A DNA stretch of 64,000 bases, taken from Chondrus crispus. Lineage: Eukaryota; Rhodophyta; Florideophyceae; Gigartinales; Gigartinaceae. The stretch lies in the NCBI RefSeq assembly GCF_000350225.1, contig NW_005179353.1:362173-426172 (forward strand), read 5' to 3'. Positions 51,207 to 60,588 of this stretch are shown one piece after another; the stretch's first letter is position 1; each line of letters starts with the position of its first letter. The position numbers were made by a program, and so were the translations under genes. The notes beneath the pieces were generated by a model. That model was not told the DNA's origin, did not search any database, and saw nothing but the letters and a program-made list of their open reading frames with translations.

Positions 51207-53291
51207 ATGAACCCCAATCACACTCGCACCGTTGCACCCGCATCGTCCTCATCATTATCAGCAATTCAAAACGCTACCGTCCCACCTCGAAACCCCTCTC
51301 CGGCTCTCTCTTCGCACCCGCGTGCATTTTGGCAAAGAGTCACTCAAAACTACCCCCTCACCACATCGATGACTGACCCCAGCCTCATGCTCTCTGCCCA
51401 GAACCACGCCGTATACTCCCGCCATCAATACGCAAGGGAAACGTACTCTCAACTACGCCGTGCCCGGCGCTTGTCCGCGAACAATCTCGTCCCGCAGGCT
51501 TTACCCAAGGCCTTACCGGCCCTCAATCCCGCACCTGCACCCGACAGCACCGACAGCCATTCCTTATCGCCAACCTCTTCAACCAGCACCACCACTGCCA
51601 CCACCAGCGCCACCACCACCGCTTCTGAGACGCCGTCATATGTCACTGCCTCCTCCACGGACCGTTCCGCGCTAGCTCCTGACTCTCGACCAAGATTTCA
51701 AGACAGGTCCACCGACCGGCCTGGAGCTGGTTCCAAGCGTGTCTCTTTGCGACCCAAATCCTCGCCAGCTTCTAGTTTACAGGACCGCACGACTAGGAGG
51801 GAGCGCGAGTATGCTCAGAATCGCGCCTTGTTGGCCAAGAGATTGCGCGGTTCCAATCCGGAAGCCTCTAATTCCACCTCCTCTTTAGCGGAACTGGCTG
51901 CTACTTCTTCTACAGTTTCAACCGATGTGGCAGACTCCCACGCCCCTCCATCGCCCCAACAGATAGCAAATAGACGCGGTCATCGTCGGAGAGCCTCGGA
52001 GAGTTCGAGTTACTTTGCTGCCAAACCCCGAGTCAAACGACTTCACTCCGAACATATCGCTCATCACCAAGGTGTTCCCATCCTAGCGATAAAGCGCCCC
52101 ATTTCCCTAAATGATTTTCGACTCAGCAAGGTTGTTGGGACCGGTGGCACTGCCACTGTTGTGCGTGCTGAGCCGATTCTGGGCTCCGTTGCGGCATCTG
52201 TGATCCCGGTCAAGGAGGTGGCGTTGAAAGCAGTGTCGAGGAAGGGGCTTAACCGCAGGGCACAGCACTACCTCAATCGCGAAATTCATATCCATCAATC
52301 AGTTCAGAACCACCCACACATTGCGTCTCTATACAATGTGTTTCAAGATTCCGCGGGAGTATATCTTGCCATGGAATTGATGCGCGGTTCGGATCTGTAT
52401 ACAGCCCTCAAGAAAGAGCGTCGAGGTATCAGCGAAGTTGTTGCTTTATCCATCTTAACACAGATTCTTGATGCATTGCAATACATGCACTCTATGGGAT
52501 GCGCTCATCGTGACATCAAACCAGAAAATCTTATGTTTGTTGAGAAACCCAATCTCGCTGAGGGACACGACACACCCGTCATCAAACTTGTGGACTTTGG
52601 GCTGGCATGCGTGCGCAATCCTAGTTCTCCGAGAAAGGAATGGTTAAGTTCTGAAAAGTGTGGCACAGTCAGGTATGCTGCACCGGAGATTGTCAATGAA
52701 GCCTCATATTTGCCCGAGTTGTGTGATATTTGGAGCGTGGGCGTAGTGATGTACTCAATGATTGCAAACCGGAACCCGTATACGGGCAAAACTGAGAAGG
52801 AAGTGATATATCAAATCCAGCACAACGAACTCTCATTCAAAGGTCCAGAGTGGGACAGAGTATCCGATGACACAAAGAACTTCATACGTTGTGCAATGAA
52901 ACGGAAGTCGACTGAGAGACCGACTGCGGCCATAGCCTTAGAAGAGGTACGCCGAATTCACGATAAGTTGTCCAGCAGCACTTCAAATGAATCATGGTCG
53001 AGCGAAGACGAGGGATGGGTAGCTGAGCGAATGCGAAGTCGTCATACTGCCAGTTCGCAGCAGACGACACCCGATGTGCATGAGTTTTCGAGTCATGCCA
53101 CCCGGCAGAGCAATCCACGAAGAGGTCGTCCTGATCATCCTCCTGAAGGTGATGAACGATCGTCATCACCCTGCAGCTACACTGAAGATGCTACCAGCCA
53201 ACCTTCAAATTTCTTCGGAGGTCTCGTTAAGGCTTGGTTCAGAGGCACAAGTCCGAGCTCAGACAGAGACGGGACTTGTAACTCAGAATAG
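51207..53291 (+). CDS. Serine/threonine protein kinase, 694 aa, CAMK-like
   Basis: The first 300 residues are Ser/Thr/Pro-rich and disordered. The kinase domain spans about residues 298-590: glycine loop VGTGGTATVV, VALKAV with the ATP-anchoring Lys, Glu in the following helix (NREIHIH), the catalytic loop HRDIKPEN (about 434), DFG (VDFGLA, about 462), GTVRYAAPE and DIWSVGVVMY. All catalytic residues are present, so it should be active on Ser/Thr. The layout resembles CAMK-group kinases, but no calmodulin-binding or EF-hand part is seen. There is a 15-residue insertion between the glycine loop and the catalytic Lys (PILGSVAASVIPVKE). The C-terminal 100 residues are disordered and acidic/Ser-rich. 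Intronless; start chosen as the first ATG. Confidence 0.9.
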   Translation: MNPNHTRTVAPASSSSLSAIQNATVPPRNPSPALSSHPRAFWQRVTQNYPLTTSMTDPSLMLSAQNHAVYSRHQYARETYSQLRRARRLSANNLVPQALPKALPALNPAPAPDSTDSHSLSPTSSTSTTTATTSATTTASETPSYVTASSTDRSALAPDSRPRFQDRSTDRPGAGSKRVSLRPKSSPASSLQDRTTRREREYAQNRALLAKRLRGSNPEASNSTSSLAELAATSSTVSTDVADSHAPPSPQQIANRRGHRRRASESSSYFAAKPRVKRLHSEHIAHHQGVPILAIKRPISLNDFRLSKVVGTGGTATVVRAEPILGSVAASVIPVKEVALKAVSRKGLNRRAQHYLNREIHIHQSVQNHPHIASLYNVFQDSAGVYLAMELMRGSDLYTALKKERRGISEVVALSILTQILDALQYMHSMGCAHRDIKPENLMFVEKPNLAEGHDTPVIKLVDFGLACVRNPSSPRKEWLSSEKCGTVRYAAPEIVNEASYLPELCDIWSVGVVMYSMIANRNPYTGKTEKEVIYQIQHNELSFKGPEWDRVSDDTKNFIRCAMKRKSTERPTAAIALEEVRRIHDKLSSSTSNESWSSEDEGWVAERMRSRHTASSQQTTPDVHEFSSHATRQSNPRRGRPDHPPEGDERSSSPCSYTEDATSQPSNFFGGLVKAWFRGTSPSSDRDGTCNSE

Positions 53292-54091
53292 CGTTAGAAT
53301 CGCGGTTTGTAGCCTGCTTCTTATTTTCGTCGGGCAGGCGCCTCAACCGCATGTAATTTAATCGCCTGTCGCGAAACATGTAGCTCATTCCAATGTTCAT
53401 CACCTTGTACAGAACACCTTTCGCTCGAGTAACAACAGAATGTTCTATGTGCGAAGCTTCTCCTGGTTCCCGCGATATTGCGAGTAAGGGCGAGGTAGAC
53501 GAAGGGCATCGTTTGCACATGGTTGCCCTACGGGGCTGGCAGTCGTTTCGACCACTTTACCATTCTTGATCAACCGCATCACTCCCAACGTCGCGATGGG
53601 CGGATTCCCTTCGTTGTGCGGCACCGACGCACTTCCCAGTGCCCTATGTTTGTCCTCTGTTTGTGCGGCACAGTAGTACACCGGGAGTCTTCATCTGACA
53701 TTTCCTACTACTTCGAAGTGTCCCTTGCCTCTTCATGTCCTTTCGAGAAAATGGGCACCTGTGTTGGGGACATTCCTTCGACGACAGATGTAAGTTGGCA
53801 CGACATCAACGCATGAACTGCCTGTACCGCGTCCACACCGGTGACATCGCCAGCGATCGTTTTACGATTTAGTAATCTAGTGCAGTCGTTGATAAGATGG
53901 CCTTGAGGGCCATGGGTTTCACGTACAAAGACCTTTTGGACCCTGTGACTGGGAAGTTTCTACATGGCGGCTAGTGAAAATTGTGGTTACAGTGGCAATG
54001 CTTTTTCCTGGAACAAGGAAGTTCAGTGGTCACCAAACCTTGTCCAGCAGGGGTACTGAAGTTGAGGTTGAAGCAGAATGCAGTTGCGCTA
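53292..54091. other. Intergenic between convergent kinase and METAP1 genes
   Basis: 800 bp holding the 3' ends of both genes. Only short, antisense or overlapping frames; nothing recognised. Confidence 0.5.
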
Positions 54092-55228
54092 CTATTCCCA
54101 CCAGAATTTGGGCCCGTCGGGTAGTCTAGCAGTAAGGATCTCGTATCCCTTCGCCGTGACGAGAATGGTGTGTTCAAACTGGGCGGAGGGCTTGCCGTCA
54201 GCCGTAACAGCAGTCCAGTTGTCTGGCCAAAGGTCGTCTCTCCATGTCCCCATGTTGATCATCGGTTCGATAGTAAATGTCATGCCCTCCTTGCACATAC
54301 CGACGGCCTTGTTCTTTTTGTAATGTGGCACATTGGGTGCCGTATGAAATTGTTCATCAATGCCATGTCCACAGTAGCTCTTGACGACGCTGTGGCCATT
54401 CGCACGAACGACCTTGTCAATCTGAGGCCCAAATTCTCGGAAGAGCGTGCCAGGCTTGACAATTTTAATAGCGGCCCACAAGGCGTCATGGGCGCAGCGC
54501 ACGAGCTTCTTCCTCTGCTCTGAGGTCTTGCCGATGATAATGGTCTCGTTGAGATCGCCGTGGTGGCCGCCGTGGTACAAGGTAATATCAATGTTGAGAA
54601 TGTCACCCTCTTCCAGGGGTCTCGTGTCCGGAATGCCATGGCATATGACCTCATTGACCGACGTACACGATGACTTTGGAAAGCCGTAATAGTTAAGCGG
54701 GGAGGGATAACTGTCCCTCTCAATACATGCCTGATGGACAACGCGATCAATTTCCTCCGTGGTAACGCCGACCTTGGCGGCCCTGACGGCGATATCCAGG
54801 ACCTCCCTGCCCAGCCTGCACACCTTCCGCATCGCGTCAATACCTTTCTGGTCAAGTACTTTAAAGCTAGTGCTAGTCCTATTAAACTTCTCTTCACTCC
54901 TCGGCGTGCCATCCACCGCATAGTCCGGGAGTTGAATAGTGCTCGGGACGGTGCGGCGCGGCATGACGACATGTGCGACGCGCAGCGGGCCCGTGTACGA
55001 GTGGTTCTCGAAGGCTGCGCGGCGGCGCTTGGCGGAGAGATCAAGCGCGCGCGGCTGCGCGGGGGCCTTGTGCAACTCCTTGTGCTTCTTCCATGACCCG
55101 CGGAAGCAGTCCTGCGAGCAGAAGTACGACGCGGACACTAGGTCCAGCTCCAGCTTCACGCACGTCGGACACCGCAGCGTGCCGGATTTCGCGCAGCCGG
55201 GCGAGGCGCAGGGCATGGGGGTCGACAT
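54092..55228 (-). CDS. METAP1: Methionine aminopeptidase, type 1, with N-terminal zinc finger
   Basis: Removes the initiator Met from nascent proteins at the cytosolic ribosome. The N-terminal about 55 residues form the Cys/His-rich MYND-like zinc finger typical of eukaryotic MetAP1 (C7...RCPTC...YFCSQDCF...HKELH), which docks to ribosomes. The catalytic pita-bread domain carries the five metal ligands: D214 (NIDIT), D225 (GDLNE), H288 (CGHG), E321 (TIEPM) and E352 (QFEHT), spaced as in the family. The 378-residue length is normal. It is transcribed divergently from the RBM39-like gene across 427 bp. The ATG at 55228 opens directly on the zinc finger, so no targeting peptide precedes it. Intronless and intact. 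Confidence 0.96.
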   Translation of the reverse strand: MSTPMPCASPGCAKSGTLRCPTCVKLELDLVSASYFCSQDCFRGSWKKHKELHKAPAQPRALDLSAKRRRAAFENHSYTGPLRVAHVVMPRRTVPSTIQLPDYAVDGTPRSEEKFNRTSTSFKVLDQKGIDAMRKVCRLGREVLDIAVRAAKVGVTTEEIDRVVHQACIERDSYPSPLNYYGFPKSSCTSVNEVICHGIPDTRPLEEGDILNIDITLYHGGHHGDLNETIIIGKTSEQRKKLVRCAHDALWAAIKIVKPGTLFREFGPQIDKVVRANGHSVVKSYCGHGIDEQFHTAPNVPHYKKNKAVGMCKEGMTFTIEPMINMGTWRDDLWPDNWTAVTADGKPSAQFEHTILVTAKGYEILTARLPDGPKFWWE

Positions 55229-55655
55229 GGCTTACCGTAGCTGTGGGGAGAGAGAGGTGGGCGGGGGGGGGGGGGGGGGAAGGAAGAATGCACGATAGGG
55301 TTGTGTGGAAGATGTTTAGGAGAATGTTACACGACGGGGAGTGCGACAGGGTGGCGACATGTGGACATCGGTTATTCCACGATGTGGATTGCATACAGCC
55401 AGAAATCAGTATATTTCTGGAAGAGGCTGGCTGCAGGAAGAAAGTCTCGTTTTCATTTGGAACATCCAAGATCGAAGAGAAAACTGAAAATGGCATCCTA
55501 TTTCCCGCACCCCTTGTACATAAGCCTACCCGTAGCTTCTTGTACGGTGCATACAAGTCGTCAAAACCGCGCTCCCTCCCTTTCTCCTCGTCGACCGTAT
55601 CTGCTCCCTGCTCCCGCCCAACCCACCCCCCCTTCCTCCCCCAACCCCTCAACTC
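55229..55655. promoter_or_regulatory. Bidirectional promoter region METAP1/RBM39-like, with a G17 run
   Basis: 427 bp separate two divergent start codons. A run of 17 G (55263-55279) begins 35 bp upstream of the METAP1 ATG and appears as C17 on that gene's sense strand. 55560-55655 is C/T-rich on the RBM39 side. The G run could form a quadruplex; its exact length is prone to sequencing error. Confidence 0.55.
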
Positions 55656-57605
55656 ATGGTTCTAGAAGAGTCTCCCCCACACCGCGCGATGCGCCGCCCG
55701 CGCTCCCGCACCCCGCGCACCCGCCGCTCGCCCTCCCCCAAGCGCTCGCCCTCCTACTCGCCCCCGCCGCGCCGCCGCCGGCGCTCGCGATCTCCGCCGA
55801 TGCGCGCGCGCGACGACTCCTCCTTCGACAGCCAGAGTTTCTCGAGCTACTCGTCCATGTCTCGCTCGCCACCCCCGCGTCGCCGGCGCACGCGCCTCTC
55901 GCCGCGCCGCCGACGCTCGCCGGCCTCCAGCGCGTCGTACAGCTCGTTCTCGTCGCGCAGCCCGCCGCCGCGCCGAAGGCCGTCACGATCGCGAAGGAGG
56001 AGCCTCACCCCGCCGCCGCCGCGTCGGTACCGCTCGCGCTACTCCCCGCCGCAGAGGTACCGCGCCGTGAGCCCGCCCCCGCGCCGACGCCGCCACGCCC
56101 CGCGGAACGACCGCAGGGACGAGCGGCCGGCAGACACCAGGAGGGACAAGCCGCTGAGAGGGGACGACCGCGCGCGCGATTTGCGCACCGTCTTCGTGTC
56201 GCAGCTTGCGCAACGCGTGCACCAGGACGATTTGTACGACTTCTTTTCACGTGCTGGCCGCGTCAGGGACGTCAGGTTGGTCATGGATCGCATGTCGTCG
56301 AGGCATAAGGGGGCTGGATATGTTGAGTTTTACGAGGAGGAGAGCGTGCCGTTGGCGGTCGCGTTTGATAGTACCTCCTTGCGGGGATTTCCTGTCGCCG
56401 TTAAAGCCACCGTAGATATGGCTGGCAGGCTACAAGGGAGAAAAGTGCAGACTGCATCGAAGGAAATGCAGGGGAAACCGGTTGATATCCCCGCACAGGC
56501 AGCAAATCCTCTTAAGGCTCACGACGATTCCGTCGTAGGCTGGTCGAACAAGTATCGAGCTCGGAAGCCGGATGCGGATGCCTTTTCGGCGGGGGCAGTC
56601 CCACGTGCGCATGCTGGCGCTCGCGTCCCACAGTCCTCGCAAGTGCCGCAGCTCGTGTCAATTGAAGAGCTCAAGCGCCTGCTCAATCCGCTCGGTCTTC
56701 CAATTGCGCCACCTCCGCTGACAGCCATGGGCGTGGGAGTCAACGTCGGCGCTGCAGGGCAACCGCTGGAACAGGTTCCCTTGCCCACCGCTGGTAGCGC
56801 GAAGATCGCACCCCAGCCGTCGGCTTCCTCAGGTGCATTCACACGCCTATACGTAGGTTCTATATCTTTCCAACTTACCGAAGCGGATCTCAGGGCAATT
56901 TTCGAGCCTTTTGGGGCAATCTCCTCATTGCAGCTACAGCGAGATGCGACCGGCAGCTCACGTGGGTATGGGTTCGTAGAGTTCCTGACGCATGAGTCAG
57001 CGAAGAAAGCCCTTGAAATTAACGGACTTGCCGTTGCTGGACGAACCTTGAAAGTTGCGTTGGCGAGCCAAGAGCATCGCATGGCGGTTTCCTCGACAGC
57101 AGCGGATAGAAATCTCATGGGGAGCGTCCCGCTTCCAGGGCCAGGGGGAGCGGCACTTGACGTACCCGGAGAGCTGGACGAAGGGAAAGATAGCGGGCTA
57201 GCGATCAACGCGTCTCAGCGTATCGCTTTAATGCAACAATTATCTAGAGGGGAAAGTATCGGCAAAACAGGGACCAATGCCGGAAAATTACCGGTCTGCG
57301 CAGAGCCCTCCAAGAACATAATGCTCGCGAATTTATTTGATCCCGCAACCGAGCAAGAAGGGTTTGAGTTGGATTTGAAGGAGGACGTAAGGGACGAATG
57401 CATTTCAAAGTATGGGGCTGTCGCTCATCTCGTTGTTGAGCCGAAGAGTCAAGGCGTCGTATTCGTCAGGTTTCAGGCGCGGAGTGATGCAGAAAAGGCC
57501 CGAACTGCGCTAAACGGGAGGTGGTTTGGAGGGCGACGCATCCAGGCTTCGTTCGTAGGAGATAAGGACTACATGGAAAAATTCCCAAGTGCCACGAACG
57601 AATAG
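55656..57605 (+). CDS. RBM39: SR-type RNA-binding protein, RBM39/CAPER-like (three RRMs), 649 aa
   Basis: Splicing factor that couples U2AF-type 3' splice-site recognition to the spliceosome in the nucleus. Residues 1-170 form an RS domain (SRTPRTRRSPSPKRSPS and further RS/SP dipeptides). RRM1 about 175-252 (TVFVSQL, KGAGYVEF); RRM2 about 395-472 (LYVGSISF, RGYGFVEF). The C-terminal RRM, about 553-640, is a U2AF-homology motif with the R-x-F signature GRWFGG, used to bind ULM peptides of splicing partners. The long linker with a helix (SIEELKRLLNPLG) matches RBM39 architecture. Retention of such a factor fits a genome that still has some introns although nearby genes are intronless. Start at the ATG at 55656 just after a CT-rich leader. 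Confidence 0.92.
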   Translation: MVLEESPPHRAMRRPRSRTPRTRRSPSPKRSPSYSPPPRRRRRSRSPPMRARDDSSFDSQSFSSYSSMSRSPPPRRRRTRLSPRRRRSPASSASYSSFSSRSPPPRRRPSRSRRRSLTPPPPRRYRSRYSPPQRYRAVSPPPRRRRHAPRNDRRDERPADTRRDKPLRGDDRARDLRTVFVSQLAQRVHQDDLYDFFSRAGRVRDVRLVMDRMSSRHKGAGYVEFYEEESVPLAVAFDSTSLRGFPVAVKATVDMAGRLQGRKVQTASKEMQGKPVDIPAQAANPLKAHDDSVVGWSNKYRARKPDADAFSAGAVPRAHAGARVPQSSQVPQLVSIEELKRLLNPLGLPIAPPPLTAMGVGVNVGAAGQPLEQVPLPTAGSAKIAPQPSASSGAFTRLYVGSISFQLTEADLRAIFEPFGAISSLQLQRDATGSSRGYGFVEFLTHESAKKALEINGLAVAGRTLKVALASQEHRMAVSSTAADRNLMGSVPLPGPGGAALDVPGELDEGKDSGLAINASQRIALMQQLSRGESIGKTGTNAGKLPVCAEPSKNIMLANLFDPATEQEGFELDLKEDVRDECISKYGAVAHLVVEPKSQGVVFVRFQARSDAEKARTALNGRWFGGRRIQASFVGDKDYMEKFPSATNE

Positions 57606-58145
57606 GCAGTCCTCTTACATTCCCATCCACTTTAACGGCGTTTCATCGTCTCGGGCCGGGTGCTTCCACGACCATTAACCACACCTCTTTTGTGTCACAG
57701 CTTTCTCTTCTTCTCTTTCCAGGAAGTGTTTTACGTGCGCTTCAGATTATTCGATGCCTGCTACTGGCACAGATTTGCGAAGCCATCTGTCGTTAATTCG
57801 AATATGGTACGTATTTTGATTTGGACGCATAAGACGAATCTGCCTTGCCACTGTTTGGATCATTGCTTTTTTTTCATGTCGTTCTCAGGAGTAGCAGTCG
57901 TTACCAATTCGCAATTTCGTTGTTACCAATTTCAAGTAAACCGTGGAGTTCGGCGCAATATGCGTCATGGACATACAGTGCTGTGATTTAAAGTGCGGTT
58001 GCGATTGGAGTGCCATTCATAAGGACTCACATTTTGTCGAGGAACTGCAGCAGTTCACGTACTGAAACCATCGCTTCGCCCGAACACCCCCTCCTACTTC
58101 CCACAGTAAGGGTCTCCGACACAGTTCCATTTGCACGCGTACACA
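57606..58145. other. Intergenic with splice-site-like signals
   Basis: A long pyrimidine tract ending in TTCTCTTTCCAG at 57721, a GTACGT donor-like string at about 57806, and TTTTTTTCATGTCGTTCTCAG at about 57871-57891 (written in full this is 21 bases, so only its ends matter: T7 and CTCAG). These could delimit an intron in an untranslated leader of the next gene or a trailer of the previous one. No coding frame. Confidence 0.35.
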
Positions 58146-59225
58146 ATGGTGCGATTTCTTCGGTCCACAATTTCTGATTTCGAAACTCGCGAGGAACTGC
58201 AAAGGTTTCTCATCATAGAGAGATTACTTGCTGTATTGCACATCCCGGCATCAATTTGCTTGGCTCTAGGTTCTCTCGCAGAGGTCGACGTCGTACCGTA
58301 CGCCTCTGAATGGCAACCATGGCTCATGCTAGCTGCCAGTTTGTTCCTGGTTATCAGCAATTCAAGGGAAGCCAACGAATGCATCCGAACAGTCTTTCTT
58401 CCTGCGCGACAGAAAGCCATTTACAGCGACAGGGAAAAGGCAGAACCGATTGTAGGAGGCCAGATGCATATGTTTGCGGCCGTGATGATGGCGTTAGGGA
58501 GTCTATCTCTTTTCAACTCATGCCTAATTGCACTCAGTGCCCCACAGGAGAAAGAAAACGTCTTGAGTAAAAGGCAGCATGCCATGGCCTTTTGCTTTTT
58601 CCTTGTGGGGTCCGCCGGGAACAACCTGGCAATTGAGAAGGCCCCACGAGTCACTCAATTCACTCGTGGAATGCTCACTTTTCAGAATGTCCTATGCAGC
58701 GCTTCGTTTGGTATCTCAGCTTTGCTTATGCTCCCATGCTTCAAACTCGTGCAAGGTGCCGTTTTTCATCAGAATGCCCTGACAGCTAGTACTGCATTGG
58801 GAAGCTTCTTCGCGGTGCTCTCTGCGATGATGCACTATTTCCACACAATTGCTTTGGCATGGGCGCACATCGAAGTTTTCGAGAGGAAGAACTACGAAGA
58901 GGAAGTCAGAGAACAAGCTCTCGTCTCACGGGAACAAGAACCCAAGCCCGGATACATTCGTCGTTTTAGAGATGCATTTACATCTGGAAAATCAATATTC
59001 GGTCGGCAAGGAAATCAGCAATCACCTGCTGTAGACAAGAGAGAGAAGGGACCGTTAGGGCATGTAGACGTCAGCTCAAGCGATCTTGACGACGATATTT
59101 TAGGCCATGATGACTACGACGGCTCTTCATTAAGCCTTACAGGCTCGCTGTCCGAGAGTTCACGCTGGTCTGGGAGTGAGCAACATCCTATTCAGTCGTC
59201 GGAAAGAGTCGAACCTGCGAATTAG
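58146..59225 (+). CDS. Multi-pass membrane protein of unknown function, 359 aa
   Basis: The ATG at 58146 (MVRFLRST) is taken as start; the frame runs 5 codons further to a TTG. About six hydrophobic segments are visible: around IIERLLAVLHIPASICLALG, WLMLAASLFLVIS, MFAAVMMALGSLSLF, MAFCFFLVGSAGNN, LCSASFGISALLMLPC and LGSFFAVLSAMM. The last 110 residues are hydrophilic, Asp/Ser-rich and probably cytosolic (SSSDLDDDILGHDDYDG). There is no recognisable transporter or enzyme signature. It stands on the same strand between the RBM39-like and RanBP9/10-like genes, with its own intergenic regions. Confidence 0.8.
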   Translation: MVRFLRSTISDFETREELQRFLIIERLLAVLHIPASICLALGSLAEVDVVPYASEWQPWLMLAASLFLVISNSREANECIRTVFLPARQKAIYSDREKAEPIVGGQMHMFAAVMMALGSLSLFNSCLIALSAPQEKENVLSKRQHAMAFCFFLVGSAGNNLAIEKAPRVTQFTRGMLTFQNVLCSASFGISALLMLPCFKLVQGAVFHQNALTASTALGSFFAVLSAMMHYFHTIALAWAHIEVFERKNYEEEVREQALVSREQEPKPGYIRRFRDAFTSGKSIFGRQGNQQSPAVDKREKGPLGHVDVSSSDLDDDILGHDDYDGSSLSLTGSLSESSRWSGSEQHPIQSSERVEPAN

Positions 59226-60588
59226 GTAGTTGAGTGCTCCCTTTAGAATCGTATGGGCTGTATTCAAGTTGAGATTTGATCGATATCGTTCTCGGAACAA
59301 TACGGATATCTGCTTCCCGACTATTGTAATTGCCTGTCGGAACTGAGGCGCATGCTGTCGTGTTCCGACAGGACTTGAGCTTGATGACGTATGAGCAGGG
59401 CCAAGTGTGAAATCACAGGAACCCAGAATGCGAGGTAGTGATTATATGACGTGTTGTAGATATTTTTACAGCGTTTAGGCGATGAACAAGAACAAACCTG
59501 TTTAAACAAGGGATTACTACTTTCCTCTTATTTTGTGTTGCATATGTTAGGGAAGCCCAGAAAATATGCGCCGTACAGTCGTTGGGTCTTTCTCGGCTGG
59601 ATAGGACAAATAGAAACACTGGTAGCGAAGAACAGTGTGTCTATCTCTTGAACATGTTTTACTCGCAACTAACTGGTCAGGGCGTTTGCAAGCAGAAAAG
59701 GCAATCCTCTCATAATGGATGTGAGATTTCGAAGAAGATGAGCGCCTGCGTACACAGACTGAAGCGTGGGAATTTCGAACATGGGCAGTTACATGGGGCC
59801 GTGGAAGCTAGATGATGGCTGGTCAGGGGCGGAAGTCTGAACGAGAGCTCTCATCCGTTTCTATGCTTATATAGCGAAGAGGTAGCTCATAAGCGTTCTA
59901 CAGGGGAAGAAACGATATGTTCTTACCTCAGGACAGTAAGGCGGCGGTTTCGTGACCATCAAAAAGGGAGTATCGTTTGTGCCACTAGGCAGGGTCTTTA
60001 TGAGGAGATACCAATCGTCGTTCATCTGCCGAGGAGTTGTATAAAACGCTTCTCCCAGGGTGATAGCCGTGGGACGGCTTCTTTGAGGGTGTTACCCGTC
60101 GGACCAGATACTGTAGTAGGTTTGTTTGAGTGGGTGAGCGAGCGGGACCAACATGGCACATGTTCGAACAGTCGTCCGCGCACTTCGGCTAGTACGGTAT
60201 TGCAGGTCCCAGCAGGGGAGCGCGACCTTGAAATTCCAGTAGAATAGGAAATGGCCTGCGATGCCCAGCTGGGTTTTTCCTCGATGTGGGACAATTTTCA
60301 CGCAAAATTACTGTGGCCCCTACGTCCCCCCGCTCTGCAGAGCAGTTCTGTACGCGTAACAGCCAGGTTCGAATTGGATAACAAGAATCCTCCACCAATT
60401 TAGTTGTCAATCGCGTGTTGCTCCTTGCCTGCCTCCACAGCTTCGAGGTTTATCCTTGTTTTCTTGCAAGGTGTCTCTGGTGACCGCCTATCGTCAATAT
60501 AGGGTGACGGTGTGGGGCGTTGGCGTATCAGCCCTTGCCCCCTCTGTTGACGTGGTGACGGAATTGTCGGTGCCACAGTAGGACGTTC
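59226..60588. other. 1.36-kb intergenic region, nothing recognised
   Basis: Only short frames on both strands. The GGTTCGAAT at about 60366 looks like a tRNA B box but no cloverleaf can be built around it. Confidence 0.5.

Noticed and set aside
55301-56308. 335-codon ORF overlapping the start of the RBM39-like gene
   Set aside because: Out of frame with the RS domain and RRM1; an effect of the repetitive RS codons.
60340-60400. tRNA gene suggested by GGTTCGAAT
   Set aside because: No matching A box, acceptor stem or anticodon arm can be paired around it.
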